From Lichina pygmaea (Eukaryota > Ascomycota > Lichinomycetes > Lichinales > Lichinaceae): 64,000 nucleotides of DNA. Both the position numbers and the translations under genes were made by a program. Each line of letters opens with the position of its first letter. Position 1 is the first letter of the stretch. The stretch is taken from NCBI GenBank assembly GCA_963422465.1, contig OY730169.1, positions 5,456,001 to 5,520,000 on the forward strand, read 5' to 3'. Shown one piece after another: positions 9,645-19,158 of the stretch. Under the pieces are notes generated by a model, which did no database searches, was not told the DNA's origin, and saw nothing but the letters and a program-made list of their open reading frames with translations.

Positions 9645-12213
9645 AGTTCTCGGTTGGTTCCCACAAATTCTCCTCTTCGTCAAATCCTAACCACTTCACC
9701 AGGTACTCAGTTTTCTGTCTGTTTCTTCAACTATCCAGGATTCTTTCAACATCGTACTCTTCTTTGTTATCCTCAAAGTTCTATTCTGTCTTGATCTCTG
9801 CATCGCTGGGTGCTGGTTCAAGCAGTGACATGTGGAATACTCAGTGTATCCTTGCTTTTCGTGGTAGTCTCAGTCGATAGTTGACCTTCCCAGTGTGCTT
9901 CTCGATTTTGAATAGTCTGATTTGTACGTGGTCCAGCTTTTTGCTTGGTCACTTTGAGTGCAGGTTTTTTGTTGATAGGTAGACTTTATCCTCTCTTTCC
10001 AGGGTTAGTCGCTTCAACCTTTTGTTGTGTAATCAGCGGGTGGTGGTGTTCTGGGCACAGTTGATTGTTGTTTTTATTATCTTGTGCATAGCAGTGAGTT
10101 TGCTAACATCGACAATGTTGCCTCCTGCTGTTGCCTGCCATCAGGGGTTTCTTCCGTAGTTCACAAAGAACAGTGTTGTCCCTGTCACGCTGTGTTGCTG
10201 GTTGTTGTACACAAACTGGGCTATTGGTAGCAGTTCCACCCAGTTATCCTGCTGGTGGTTGACGTAGTGTTGTAGATACTGCTCCATTGTCTGGTTTGTC
10301 TGCTCAGTTTGTCTGTCAGTTTGTGGGTGGTAGACTGTTGACATTCTTGTATCAATGCCAAGTTGCCTTGTCCACGTGTTCCAGAATTTCAAGGTGAAGA
10401 GTTTGTCTTGATCTGAGATGATTATCTTTGGTAGCCCTTGGTGGCTTACCAGCTCTTTGAGTAGGACACTCGCAAGTTTGTTTGTGGTTCCTGACTCTTT
10501 CCACAGGACCAGGTGGGTGTATTTGGTGAGCTTGTCAACAACCACCAAAATGCTATCATATACCACCTTTGTTGCTGGGTCTGTTGACTTTGGCAACTTG
10601 ACCACAAAATCCATCATGATAGTTTCCCATGGTGCCTCAGGTAGGTCTATTTGCTGTGCCTGCCTATAGGGCTTATGTCTTGATAGCTTGTTCTTCACAC
10701 ACTGTTCACAGTTGTGGATGAACTCTGTCACCTTGCGTCTTATTCTGTTGAAGTGGTAGTTCCTTTGGATTTTCTCCAAGGTTTTATCTTGCCCAGGGTG
10801 TCTATGCAAAGGCCTGTCATGGTGCCTCCGGATCACCTCCTCTTGTGCTCTTTCTGGCACAATTTCCTTTTTGTTTGCTGCCTTGTGGCCAAGGGTAAGG
10901 AGTGAACCCTTTGTTTCAGTTGTTGCCAGTTGGGGTTGGACATAGACCAGGGTTCATCCTTTTGTCGCTAGGATTGGGTGTTCCTCTGTTGTTTTGTTGT
11001 CCATTAAATCTGGTCGTCTGCTGAGTGCGTCCACTTGGGCATTCTCAGTGCCCTTCCGGTAGAGGATTTGAAAGTTGTATGATGCCAACAACTCTGCCTA
11101 TTGAACTTGTCATCAGTTTAGCTTCTTTGTTGTTGTGAAGTAAGCTAAGTTCTTGTGGTCTGAGTACACGTCTACTGTGTATTTTGCCCCCTCCAAGTAA
11201 GGCCTCTATTCTTGGAATACGTTGATGATTGCTAACAACTCTTTGTCGTGAACATCATACCTCAGTTCTGGGCCAGAGAACTTTCTTGATCAGTACACGA
11301 CAGGGTGTAAGCAGTTGTTGGTGTCTGGTTGACACAAGCAGGATCCCAATGCTTGGTCTGAGGCATCAGTTTCCAGAATAATCCTCTTCTTGGGATCAAA
11401 TGATGCCAAAATAGGTGTGGAGATGAATTTATTCTTCAACTCCTGGAAGGCCACTTGTTGGCTCTCCTCCCACCTGAAAGATTTGTTCTTTCTGGTTAAC
11501 TCTGTCAAGACTGCTGCTGTTCTTGAGTAGTCCTTGATGAATTGTCAGTAGAAGTTTGCAAATCCTAGGAAGGATTGTACTTCTTTGAGGTTTTTGGGTG
11601 TTGGCCAGTCTCGTACTGCTGCCATCTTTGTGTTGTCCATTCAGATTCCTTTTGTTGTCAGGATCAACCCTAAATATTCCACTTCTTTTGTGTGGAAAAC
11701 ACTTTTATCAAGGTGTAACCTTATTCCTGCTTTCTGGAGTGCATGTAGGATTGTTTTGACATGCTGTTTATACTCCTCCAAGGTTCCATTGGTGTATACC
11801 AAGACATTGTCAATACAAGCGGTGACAAATATGTCCAGGTATTGTCAGAGGACAGTGTTAATAAGTGATTGGAATGTCACCAGTGCATTCGTAAGGCTGA
11901 ATAGCATCACAGTATACTTGTAGTGCCTGTACCTTGTACAAAAGTCTGTCTTCTATTCTTCACCATCTTTCATCCTAACCAGGTTGAAAGTGTCTCGAAT
12001 GTTGAACTTGGTAAACTATTTGGCTCCTTGGATCTGGTCTTGGATTTCTGATATCAATGGCAGTGGGTAGTGGTTTTTCACTGTAATCACATTTAGCCAC
12101 TGATAATCAACACACAGTCGAAGTTTGCTGTCTTTCTTTGGCACAAACAATATCAGGTATCCAGCTGGTGATGTTGAAGGTCTTATGAACCTTTTCGCTA
12201 GGTTCTCGTCCAG
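9640..12213 (-). other. Chromovirus C pol remnant: RT, RNase H, integrase, chromodomain
   Basis: Fossil pol region. From high to low coordinates: reverse transcriptase ([20 protein letters not shown] near 12130-12190), an RNase H region near 11100-11280, an integrase zinc finger and core at about 10860-10290 (HHDRPLHRHPGQDKTLEKI, TIMMDFVVKLP, HPQTDRQTEQTNQTMEQYL), and a chromodomain segment (YLVKWLGFDEEE) near 9670-9720. It is broken in many places. It ends at 12213 where element A was inserted and resumes at 18607. Confidence 0.8.
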
Positions 12214-12618
12214 TGTTAAAGGCCAGTCCACATTCACACAGAATGTGGGTGGTCCTGTCTTCGACCGAGGAGGGCAGGGACTCAATAGATGAATAGCAAG
12301 TGGGGTAACTCTCTTGCTATTGTCGCTCGTAATGTGCGTTCAGCCTGGAGAGCTAATCCCTCCGGGCTCTTTGGGGGTCTTTATACAGATGCCCCAAGGG
12401 GGGGGGGTCTCCTCGAGGGGTATCATCCTTTTGCGTGGACAAGCTCCTCGCTTAGCTCCTGCTTGTCCACCGGACGAGCTCCTCGCTTAGCTCCTGCTCG
12501 TCCACCGGACGAGCTCCTCGCTTAGCTCTTGCTCGTCCACCGGATCAGTCGGATGTTGTTCCGCATGACTAACACCTCTCCCTCGCTTACCTGGGCTGTT
12601 CCGGCCTAGGCCTTAACA
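12214..12618 (-). repeat. 3' LTR of chromovirus A (405 bp)
   Basis: Ends TGTTAAAGGCC / GGCCTTAACA. It contains three 35-bp near-palindromic units (about 12438-12540), a G/C homopolymer run and a TATA-like stretch before the R region. A 9-bp perfect stem (AATAGCAAG at 12292-12300 with CTTGCTATT at 12313-12321, 12-nt loop) lies in the R/U5 part. The 5-bp duplication TCCAG precedes it. Confidence 0.9.
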
Positions 12619-12679
12619 CTATCCCCTCCCTCCAAGGGTTCTGTCCCCAGATCCTTTTTGTTCCTGCTCCTCTTTTGCC

Positions 12680-13252
12680 ATGAACCAAAGCCAGACAACT
12701 CGAACTCGTCGTCGCGGTTTTCTCTCTTGTCGTGTTGGCAAAATGGGCAAGGAATCAAAAATCGCATGCGGTGCTTGTCGTCGCGACCACGCCAAGTGTG
12801 TCGTGAGTTCTGCATCGTCTTTTTGTCGTCGGTGCATCGAGAAGGGTCGTCGCTGCGACCTTCATCTCTCGGAATCGGAATGGAAGAAGATGGAGCTTGA
12901 GCGTGAGCAGCTCGAGGCTCAGCTGCGGGAGACCGATGACCAACTGTCAAAACTGCTTCCCCAGCAGATCCGCCTCCGCCGGCAGCTGGGTCATCTCTCA
13001 CAGAAGGAGGCCGATGCCATCCGTCGTGAGCTGTCAGCCATCGAGGATCAAGAGTCCCTCGATGCTCAGGAACAAGAGGCCCTCCGCATTATCTGCGAAC
13101 GGGAGGCCCGTCAAGCTGCTGCTCCACTGTCCTTTGAGGACGTCTTCTCTTCAGAGGCTTTGGCTTCTCTCGAGCCGTTGTCTCCGTCGGACCTGGTCGC
13201 TGCGGATTTGCTTGGTGGTAATCCACCAGTTTCTGGTTCGTCGCAGAGCTGA
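12680..13252 (+). CDS. Antisense Zn2Cys6 coiled-coil protein of chromovirus A
   Basis: A 190-residue open frame opposite gag-pol, beginning 61 bp inside the 3' LTR. Basic N-terminus (MNQSQTTRTRRR), then a perfect fungal binuclear zinc cluster near residues 32-59: C-GA-C, six residues, C, eight residues, C-RR-C, six residues, C-DLHL. A long charged helix follows (about residues 63-150: MELEREQLEAQLRETDDQL, QKEADAIRRELSAIEDQE) that looks like a coiled coil. The tail is acidic and Leu/Ser-rich (FEDVFSSEALASLEPLSPSD). Zn2Cys6 proteins normally bind CGG-type DNA sites and regulate transcription, and the layout here (DNA-binding, dimerising, acidic) fits that. Its last ~160 bp overlap the 3' end of pol on the other strand. 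The promoter would lie in or beside the 3' LTR. Function is inferred only. Confidence 0.8.
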   Translation: MNQSQTTRTRRRGFLSCRVGKMGKESKIACGACRRDHAKCVVSSASSFCRRCIEKGRRCDLHLSESEWKKMELEREQLEAQLRETDDQLSKLLPQQIRLRRQLGHLSQKEADAIRRELSAIEDQESLDAQEQEALRIICEREARQAAAPLSFEDVFSSEALASLEPLSPSDLVAADLLGGNPPVSGSSQS

Positions 13253-16200
13253 AGTTCTCGGTTGGTTCCCACGAATTCTCCTCTTCGTCAAATCCTAACC
13301 ACTTCACCAGGTACTCGATTTTCCGTCCGCTTCTCCGACTGTCTAGGATCCTTTCGACATCGTACTCTTCTTCATCGTCCTCGAAGTGCCATTCTGTTTT
13401 GATTGCTGTGTCGCTGGGTGCTGGCTCGAGCAGTGAGACATGGAATACTCGGTGTATCCGTGCCTTTTTTGGCAGTCTCAGTCGGTAGTTGACTTCTCCA
13501 GTGCGCTTCTCAATCTCAAACAGTCCGATTCGTACATGATCCAGCTTTTTGCTCGGTCGCTTCGAGCGCAGGTTTTTTGTTGACAAATAGACCTTATCCC
13601 CCCTCTCCAGGGTTGGTCCCTTCAACCTTTTGCTGTTTAGGCGGTGGCTTGTTGTCTTTTGTGCGGATTCAATTGCAGTCTTCATTTCCTCATGCATAGC
13701 AGTGAGTTTTTCGACATTTGTTGAAGTGCCACTTCCAGCCGCCATCGCTTCCCAGCGGGGGTTTCTGCCGTAGTTCGCAAAGAACGGCGTCATGCCCGTC
13801 ACACTGTGTTGCTGATCGTTGTACGCAAACTGAGCCATTGGTAGCAGTTCTACCCAATCGTCCTGTCGGTGGTTGACGTAGTGGCGTAGGTACTGTTCCA
13901 TCGTCTGGTTTGTTCTCTCAGTTTGTCCGTCTGTTTGTGGATGGTAGGCAGTAGACATCCTCGTGTCTATCCCTAGCTGTCTTGTCCACGTGTTCCAGAA
14001 TTTCGAGGTGAAGAGTTTGTCTCGATCCGAGATAATCTTCGTGGGTAGCCCTCGCTGGCTAACCAATTCTTTGAGCAGGACATTGGCGAGTTCGCTTGCT
14101 GTTCCTGTCTCTCGCCACGGGATCAGGTGAGCGTATTTGGTGAGTTTGTCAACAACCACCAAGATACTGTCATATTTCACCTTTGTTACCAGGTCCTCTG
14201 ACCTCGGCAGCTTCACCACAAAATCCATTGTGATAGTATCCCAAGCCGCTTCTGGGAGGTCCATTTGTTGACTCTCTCCATAGGGTTTGTGGCGTGACGG
14301 TTTGTTTTTCGCACACTCTTCGCAGTTGCGAATAAATTCTGTCACTTTCCGCTTCATTCCGTTGAAGTGGTAACGTCTCCGGATCTTTTCCAGGGTCTTG
14401 TCTCGCCCAGGATGTCCGTGTAGAGGTCCATCGTGATGTTGTCGAATCACGTCCTCTTGTGCGCTCTCTGGCACTTCTTCCTTGTTCGTGGCCGCAACGT
14501 TGTGGCCTAGGGTCAGGAGTGCACCCATTTCTTCAGTTTTCGCTAACTGAGGTTGAGCATAGACCAGAGTTTGTCCTTTTGTCACTAGGATTGGGCGCTC
14601 TTCTGTCGTGTCGTCTGTCGTCATATCAGGCCGTCTGCTAAGCGCGTCCACTCGTGCGTTTTCTGATCCTTTTCGATAGAAGATCTGGAAGTCGTATGAA
14701 GCTAAAAGCTCCACCCATCGGACTTGTCGTCTGTTTAGCTTCTTCGTTGTCGTGAAGTAAGCCAAATTCTTGTGGTCTGAGTACACGTCCACTGTGTACT
14801 TTGCTCCTTCCAGGTAAGGTCTCCACTCCTGGAATGTGTCGACAATCGCTAACAACTCCTTGTCATGAACATCGTACCTGAGTTCTGGGCCAGAGAACTT
14901 TCTTGATCAGTATGCGACAGGGTGTAGGCGGTTTTCGGCGTCTGGTTGACACAAGCAAGATCCAAGTGCTTGGTCCGAGGCATCTGTCTCCATGATGATC
15001 CACCGTCCGGGATCAAATGATGCCAGTATGGGTGCGGAGGTGAACTTCTCTTTCAGCTCCTGGAACGCTCTCTCTTGGCTGTTCCCCCATGTGAAGGTTT
15101 CTTCCTTTTTTGTTAGTTCAGTCAAGGGTGCTGCTGTCCTCGAGTACTCCTTGATGAATCGTCGGTAGAAGTTCGCAAATCCCAGGAAGGATTGGACTTC
15201 TTTGAGGTTTTTGGGTGTTGGCCAGTCTCGTACTGCCGTGATCTTTGTATCGTCCATACGGATTCCTTCCGTCGTCAGGATCAATCCCAAATATTCCACT
15301 TCTTTCACGTGGAAGACGCTCTTATCAAGGCGTAACCTCATTCCTGCTTCTTGGAGCGCATGTAGGATCTTCTTGACATGCTGTTTGTGCTCCTCCAGGG
15401 TTCCATTGGTGTAAACCAAGACATCGTCGATATAAGCGGTAACAAATATATCCAGGTATTGTCGGAGGATGGCGTTAATGAGTGATTGGAACATCGCCGG
15501 TGCATTCGTAAGGCTGAATAGCATAACGGTATACTCGTAATGCCCGTACCTCGTACGAAAGGCTGTCTTCCATTCTTCGCCATCTTTCATCCTAACCAGG
15601 TTGAAAGCGCCTCGGATGTCGAATTTGGTAAACCACTTGGCTCCTTGGATTCAGTCCTGGATTTCCAATATTAACGGTAGCGGGTAGCGATTCTTAATCG
15701 TGATCGCATTGAGCTGCCGGTAGTCAACACACAGTCGTAATTTGCCGTCTTTCTTTGGCACAAACAATATCGGGTATCCGGCCGGTGATGTTGAAGGTCT
15801 TATGAACCCTTTCGCTAGGTTCTCGTCCAGGTAATCTCTTAAGGCCTCAAGCTCCTTTGCTGATAGAGCGTAAATAGGGCTATGTGTGGGTTTCTTTCCG
15901 TCTTCCAGCGGAATTTCGTGATCCCACTCTTGGTGTTCTGGTAGCGTCGCGACCGCTTCCTCACCAAACATCTCCTGGTAGTCTTTATACTCACTTGGCA
16001 GCTGCGGTGCCTGAGTCTCGCCCACGGCGTCATGCGTGGTGCAAAGTTGATGGTTTCGGGGCTTCATCCAAGCCACATAGGCTCGCCCTCGCCGGTGGTG
16101 CTTCTTCCACCCTGCATATGAGATCTCTTTGATTCTCACTTTCTCTGGCTCTGCTCGAGTTGCCAGACTCCTCTTCGGAAAGACTAGGTGCCTTCTTTTC

Positions 16201-18163
16201 CAGTCGATCCTTGGGTTTTGACTTTCCAACCACGGAAGACCCAATATAACTTCATGTGGTATCTGGACCAAGTCGAATTCTTCTGATCCGATTGTCGTAC
16301 CGTCGACACACAGTCGTAGGTTCTTGGTCTCCTTCGTCACTCGTCCTTGGTCGTTGGAGAGTGGTGTCCCGTCCACTACCGTTAGTTGGTATGGATTCCT
16401 CTTTTCCTGAGTCAGGATCTTGTGCTTCCTGGCGAAACTTTCTGACATGAAGTTGCCAGTAGCTCCAGAGTCGATCATGGCGTTTGTCAGATGCCTGTTG
16501 ACTCTCATCTTGATGTGAAAATGCGGACTGCAGGCTGTCGCGTCGAGGCTCTGCTCGACCCCTTCTCTCCGGAGTGTTGTCTTGCCTGCTCTTCCGACTC
16601 TGGATTTGAAGAGCACTGCTAGTTTTTTGAACAACCAAGGCCCTGAGCCTGGCGTTCTGTCGCGTGTCTTTCGCATTTTTCGGTGAAGCATAGCTCCCAT
16701 GCGTCTTCTCCACAATCATCATGTTCTTTCCCTTGCTGGCTTAGCTGGTGCTTGATGCTCCAGGCTTTCTTGTGGTATTCTGGGCCAGGGAAGTAGTGCC
16801 TTCTCCTTTTCTCTAGGAGATGTTCCTTGCAGTGGTGGTCCTCACATCCTTTCCAATAAGGACGTCCGCAGGCTGGTGTCGTAGCCTGGTGAAGGTCCAC
16901 TTGCGCTGCGATGTCTCGGGGCTGTGAGATGCTGATGGTGTCGTCCACCCATCGCGTCACTCTTGCTTCGCCGTCCTCCGACAAGGTCGCATCCTGTCGT
17001 CGGAGTAGTGGTGTCTCGGGAATTGGTGGCATGCCGGTTATGTCAATCTCGTAGTCTGTTATGTCGAATTCGGAGATCAGGTCATCCTCCCAATGAACCT
17101 TATCGATCTGGTCTTGGATTGTGTGCAGGTCCTCCAGTGACCTCTGCAGATCGTTCTCCAGTCTTTCGATGTGCTGTCTGAGATTGTCCTCCTGTCCGAG
17201 GAGTGTTGTTTCTGACTGGTTCATGGGTAGCGTGCCTCTGGGAGCCCTCGGTGGCTCCTGAATGCCCTTGCCTTTCCAGGCACCGGTGGCATTCAACTGC
17301 TTACCCTTGCCTTCTTTCTTCTTCTTGCTTTGGCAGTTGGCTGCGAGGTGTCCTACCTTCTGGCAATTGTAACACTTCCGTGTTTCTTTCTTCTTTGTTG
17401 CCTGTGGTGTTGTTGCATCAATCTCCATGGGTGTCAAGCCGTACTTGTCTTGTGCTGGCGCTGTCTTTTTACCCCATGGCCTTGCATGCTTGCCTCGCTT
17501 CTCAAGTTCTCGTTCGAACTGTCGGTCGTCGATGCGTACCGCTGTGTCGATCATATCCTCGAGGTCGGTGGGTCGGTCTCCTCGTGCGATGTCATCCTTG
17601 ACTCGTTCCTTGAGCGCTTGGTAGAATAGTGCCGTCAAGGCACTGTCTCCCTATTGTGTCCTCACTGACAGCTGTTGGAACTTCGCCGCGAAGTCTGATG
17701 CTGACCCTGTCTGCCGTAGTGCTTGGAGCTTTCGTTCCGCATCTCGTTCTTCATCAATGACCCCGAAGGTCTTCTTCATCTGGGTCTTGAAGGTAGAGAA
17801 TCTCCCAATGATCTGCCGTGTCGTGGTCTCCATGCTAGAGGGATCTTCCTTGTTGTCGAGGAAGTCTCGTAGGTAGACATTAAACCAGGCAAATGTCGGT
17901 CCGTCCAGGTAGGAAGCTGCGAACAGCACCTTCTCCTGTTCCGTAGGGAATTGTGCGGCGTTGAATCTGTAGTAAAGCTCAAGCTGAGAGAAGAATAATT
18001 CCAATCCCCCTTGTGATCCATCGTACCTCTTCGGCGTACCTACCTTCAACGGCTTTGGAGGTAAGGTGAGGGTGGTAGGGACAGGTGGTTCCTGGGCTTG
18101 CGCCTGAGGCGCAGCCCGAGGTTGGCCTGCCTGCGAAGGGGTAGGGCTGCGTGGATCTGCCAT
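13090..18163 (-). other. Chromovirus A gag-pol region
   Basis: Fossil gag-pol body. Gag starts with MADPRSPTPSQAGQ and carries a KPLKVGTPKRYDGS segment typical of fungal chromovirus Gag. Integrase residues of the D,D,E triad are seen in TITMDFVVKL, IISDRDKLF and DGQTERTNQTM. The chromodomain near 13240-13360 contains KIEYLVKWLGFDEEENSWEP. After it comes a basic, Arg/Pro-rich tail that lies opposite the antisense Zn-cluster gene. The region is broken in about five places. Confidence 0.85.
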
Positions 18164-18201
18164 CGTATTGAGCCAGTGTCCTATGTGTTAGAGGCTGAAA
18201 C

Positions 18202-18606
18202 TGTTAAAGGCCAGTCCACGTTCACACAGAATGTGGGTGGTCCTGTCTTCGACCGAGGAGGGCAGGGACTCAATAGATGAATAGCAAGTGGGGTAACTCT
18301 CTTGCTATTGTCACTCGTAATGTGCGTTCAGCCTGGAGAGCTAATCCCTCCGGGCTCTTTGGGGGTCTTTATACAGATGCCCCAAGGGGGGGGGGTCTCC
18401 TCGAGGGGTATCATCCTTTTGCGTGGACGAGCTCCTCGCTTAGCTCCTGCTCGTCCACCGGACGAGCTCCTCGCTTAGCTCCTGCTCGTCCACCGGACAA
18501 GCTCCTCGCTTAGCTCTTGCTCGTCCACCGGATCGGTCGGATGTTGTTCCGCATGACTAACACCTCTCCCTCGCTTACCTGGGCTGTTCCGGCCTAGGCC
18601 TTAACA
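18202..18606 (-). repeat. 5' LTR of chromovirus A (405 bp)
   Basis: Near-identical partner of 12214-12618 with about six transition differences. The first bases of the internal region after it (transcript sense) are GTTTCAGCCTCTAAC. They contain TTCAGCCT, complementary to AGGCTGAA in the R region of the same LTR, as in elements B and C. Confidence 0.9.
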
Positions 18607-18775
18607 TCCAGGTAGTCTCTCAGGGCCTCAAGCTCTTTTGCTGACAGAGTGTAGATAGGGCTGTGTGTGGGTTTTTTTCTGTCTTCCAGCGGAATCTTGT
18701 GGTCCCACTCCTGATGTTCTGGTAGCATCATGATCACTGTTTCTTCGAACATCTCCTGGTATTCTTTATACTCAC
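18607..18775 (-). other. Chromovirus C fragment between insertions A and B
   Basis: A 169-bp piece of fossil pol from C, coding in the linker before reverse transcriptase ([30 protein letters not shown]). Its ends carry one copy each of the A duplication (TCCAG, 18607-18611) and the B duplication (CTCAC, 18771-18775). Confidence 0.85.
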
Positions 18776-19120
18776 TGTTAAGGCCCAGGCCGGAACGGCT
18801 GAGCCGACCGAAGCGAGTGTACAGAGGTACACGGAACAATGTTCACCCGACCCGGTGGACGAGGTGGACGATGTGTAACCAGCTCGTCCAGCTCGTCCAC
18901 GCAGAAAGCTGATACCCCTCGGGAGGACCCCCCCCCCCTCAGGCTCCTGTATATAAGAACCCAGATAGCCGGAGAGAATAGCTCTCCAGGCTGAACGCAC
19001 ATTACGAGTGATAATAGCAAGAGAGTTACCCCACTTGCTATTCATCTATTGAGTCCCTGCCCTCCTCAGTCGAAGACAGGACCACCCACATTCTGTGTGA
19101 ACGTGGACTGGCCTTTAACA
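18776..19120 (+). repeat. 5' LTR of chromovirus B (345 bp)
   Basis: Begins TGTTAAGGCC and ends GGCCTTTAACA. It has a TATA box (TATATAAG at 18950-18957), then AGGCTGAA at 18988-18995 close to the expected transcript start. The complementary TTCAGCCT lies at 19123-19130, just past the LTR. It lacks the 35-bp tandem units of the A and C LTRs but keeps GGTGGACGAG- and AGCTCGTCC-type pieces. Confidence 0.9.
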
Positions 19121-19158
19121 GTTTCAGCCTCTAACACATAGGACACCGGCTCAATACG

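Larger units (their letters stand above)
12214..18606 (-). mobile_element. Ty3/gypsy chromovirus A, complete with both LTRs
   Basis: Fossil chromovirus of 6.4 kb on the minus strand, inserted in the pol of element C. LTRs of 405 bp lie at 12214-12618 and 18202-18606, and a 5-bp duplication TCCAG lies at 12209-12213 and 18607-18611. Internal parts: Gag, zinc knuckle (KCYNCQKVGHLAANC near 17335-17378), protease ([12 protein letters not shown] near 16440-16475), reverse transcriptase (YIDDVL near 15430), RNase H near 14750-14990, integrase about 13850-14440 and a C-terminal chromodomain. An antisense Zn2Cys6 gene lies next to the 3' LTR. The LTRs differ at about six of 405 sites, all transitions, so the insertion is fairly young. 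It is full-length but broken, with about five breaks. Confidence 0.9.
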
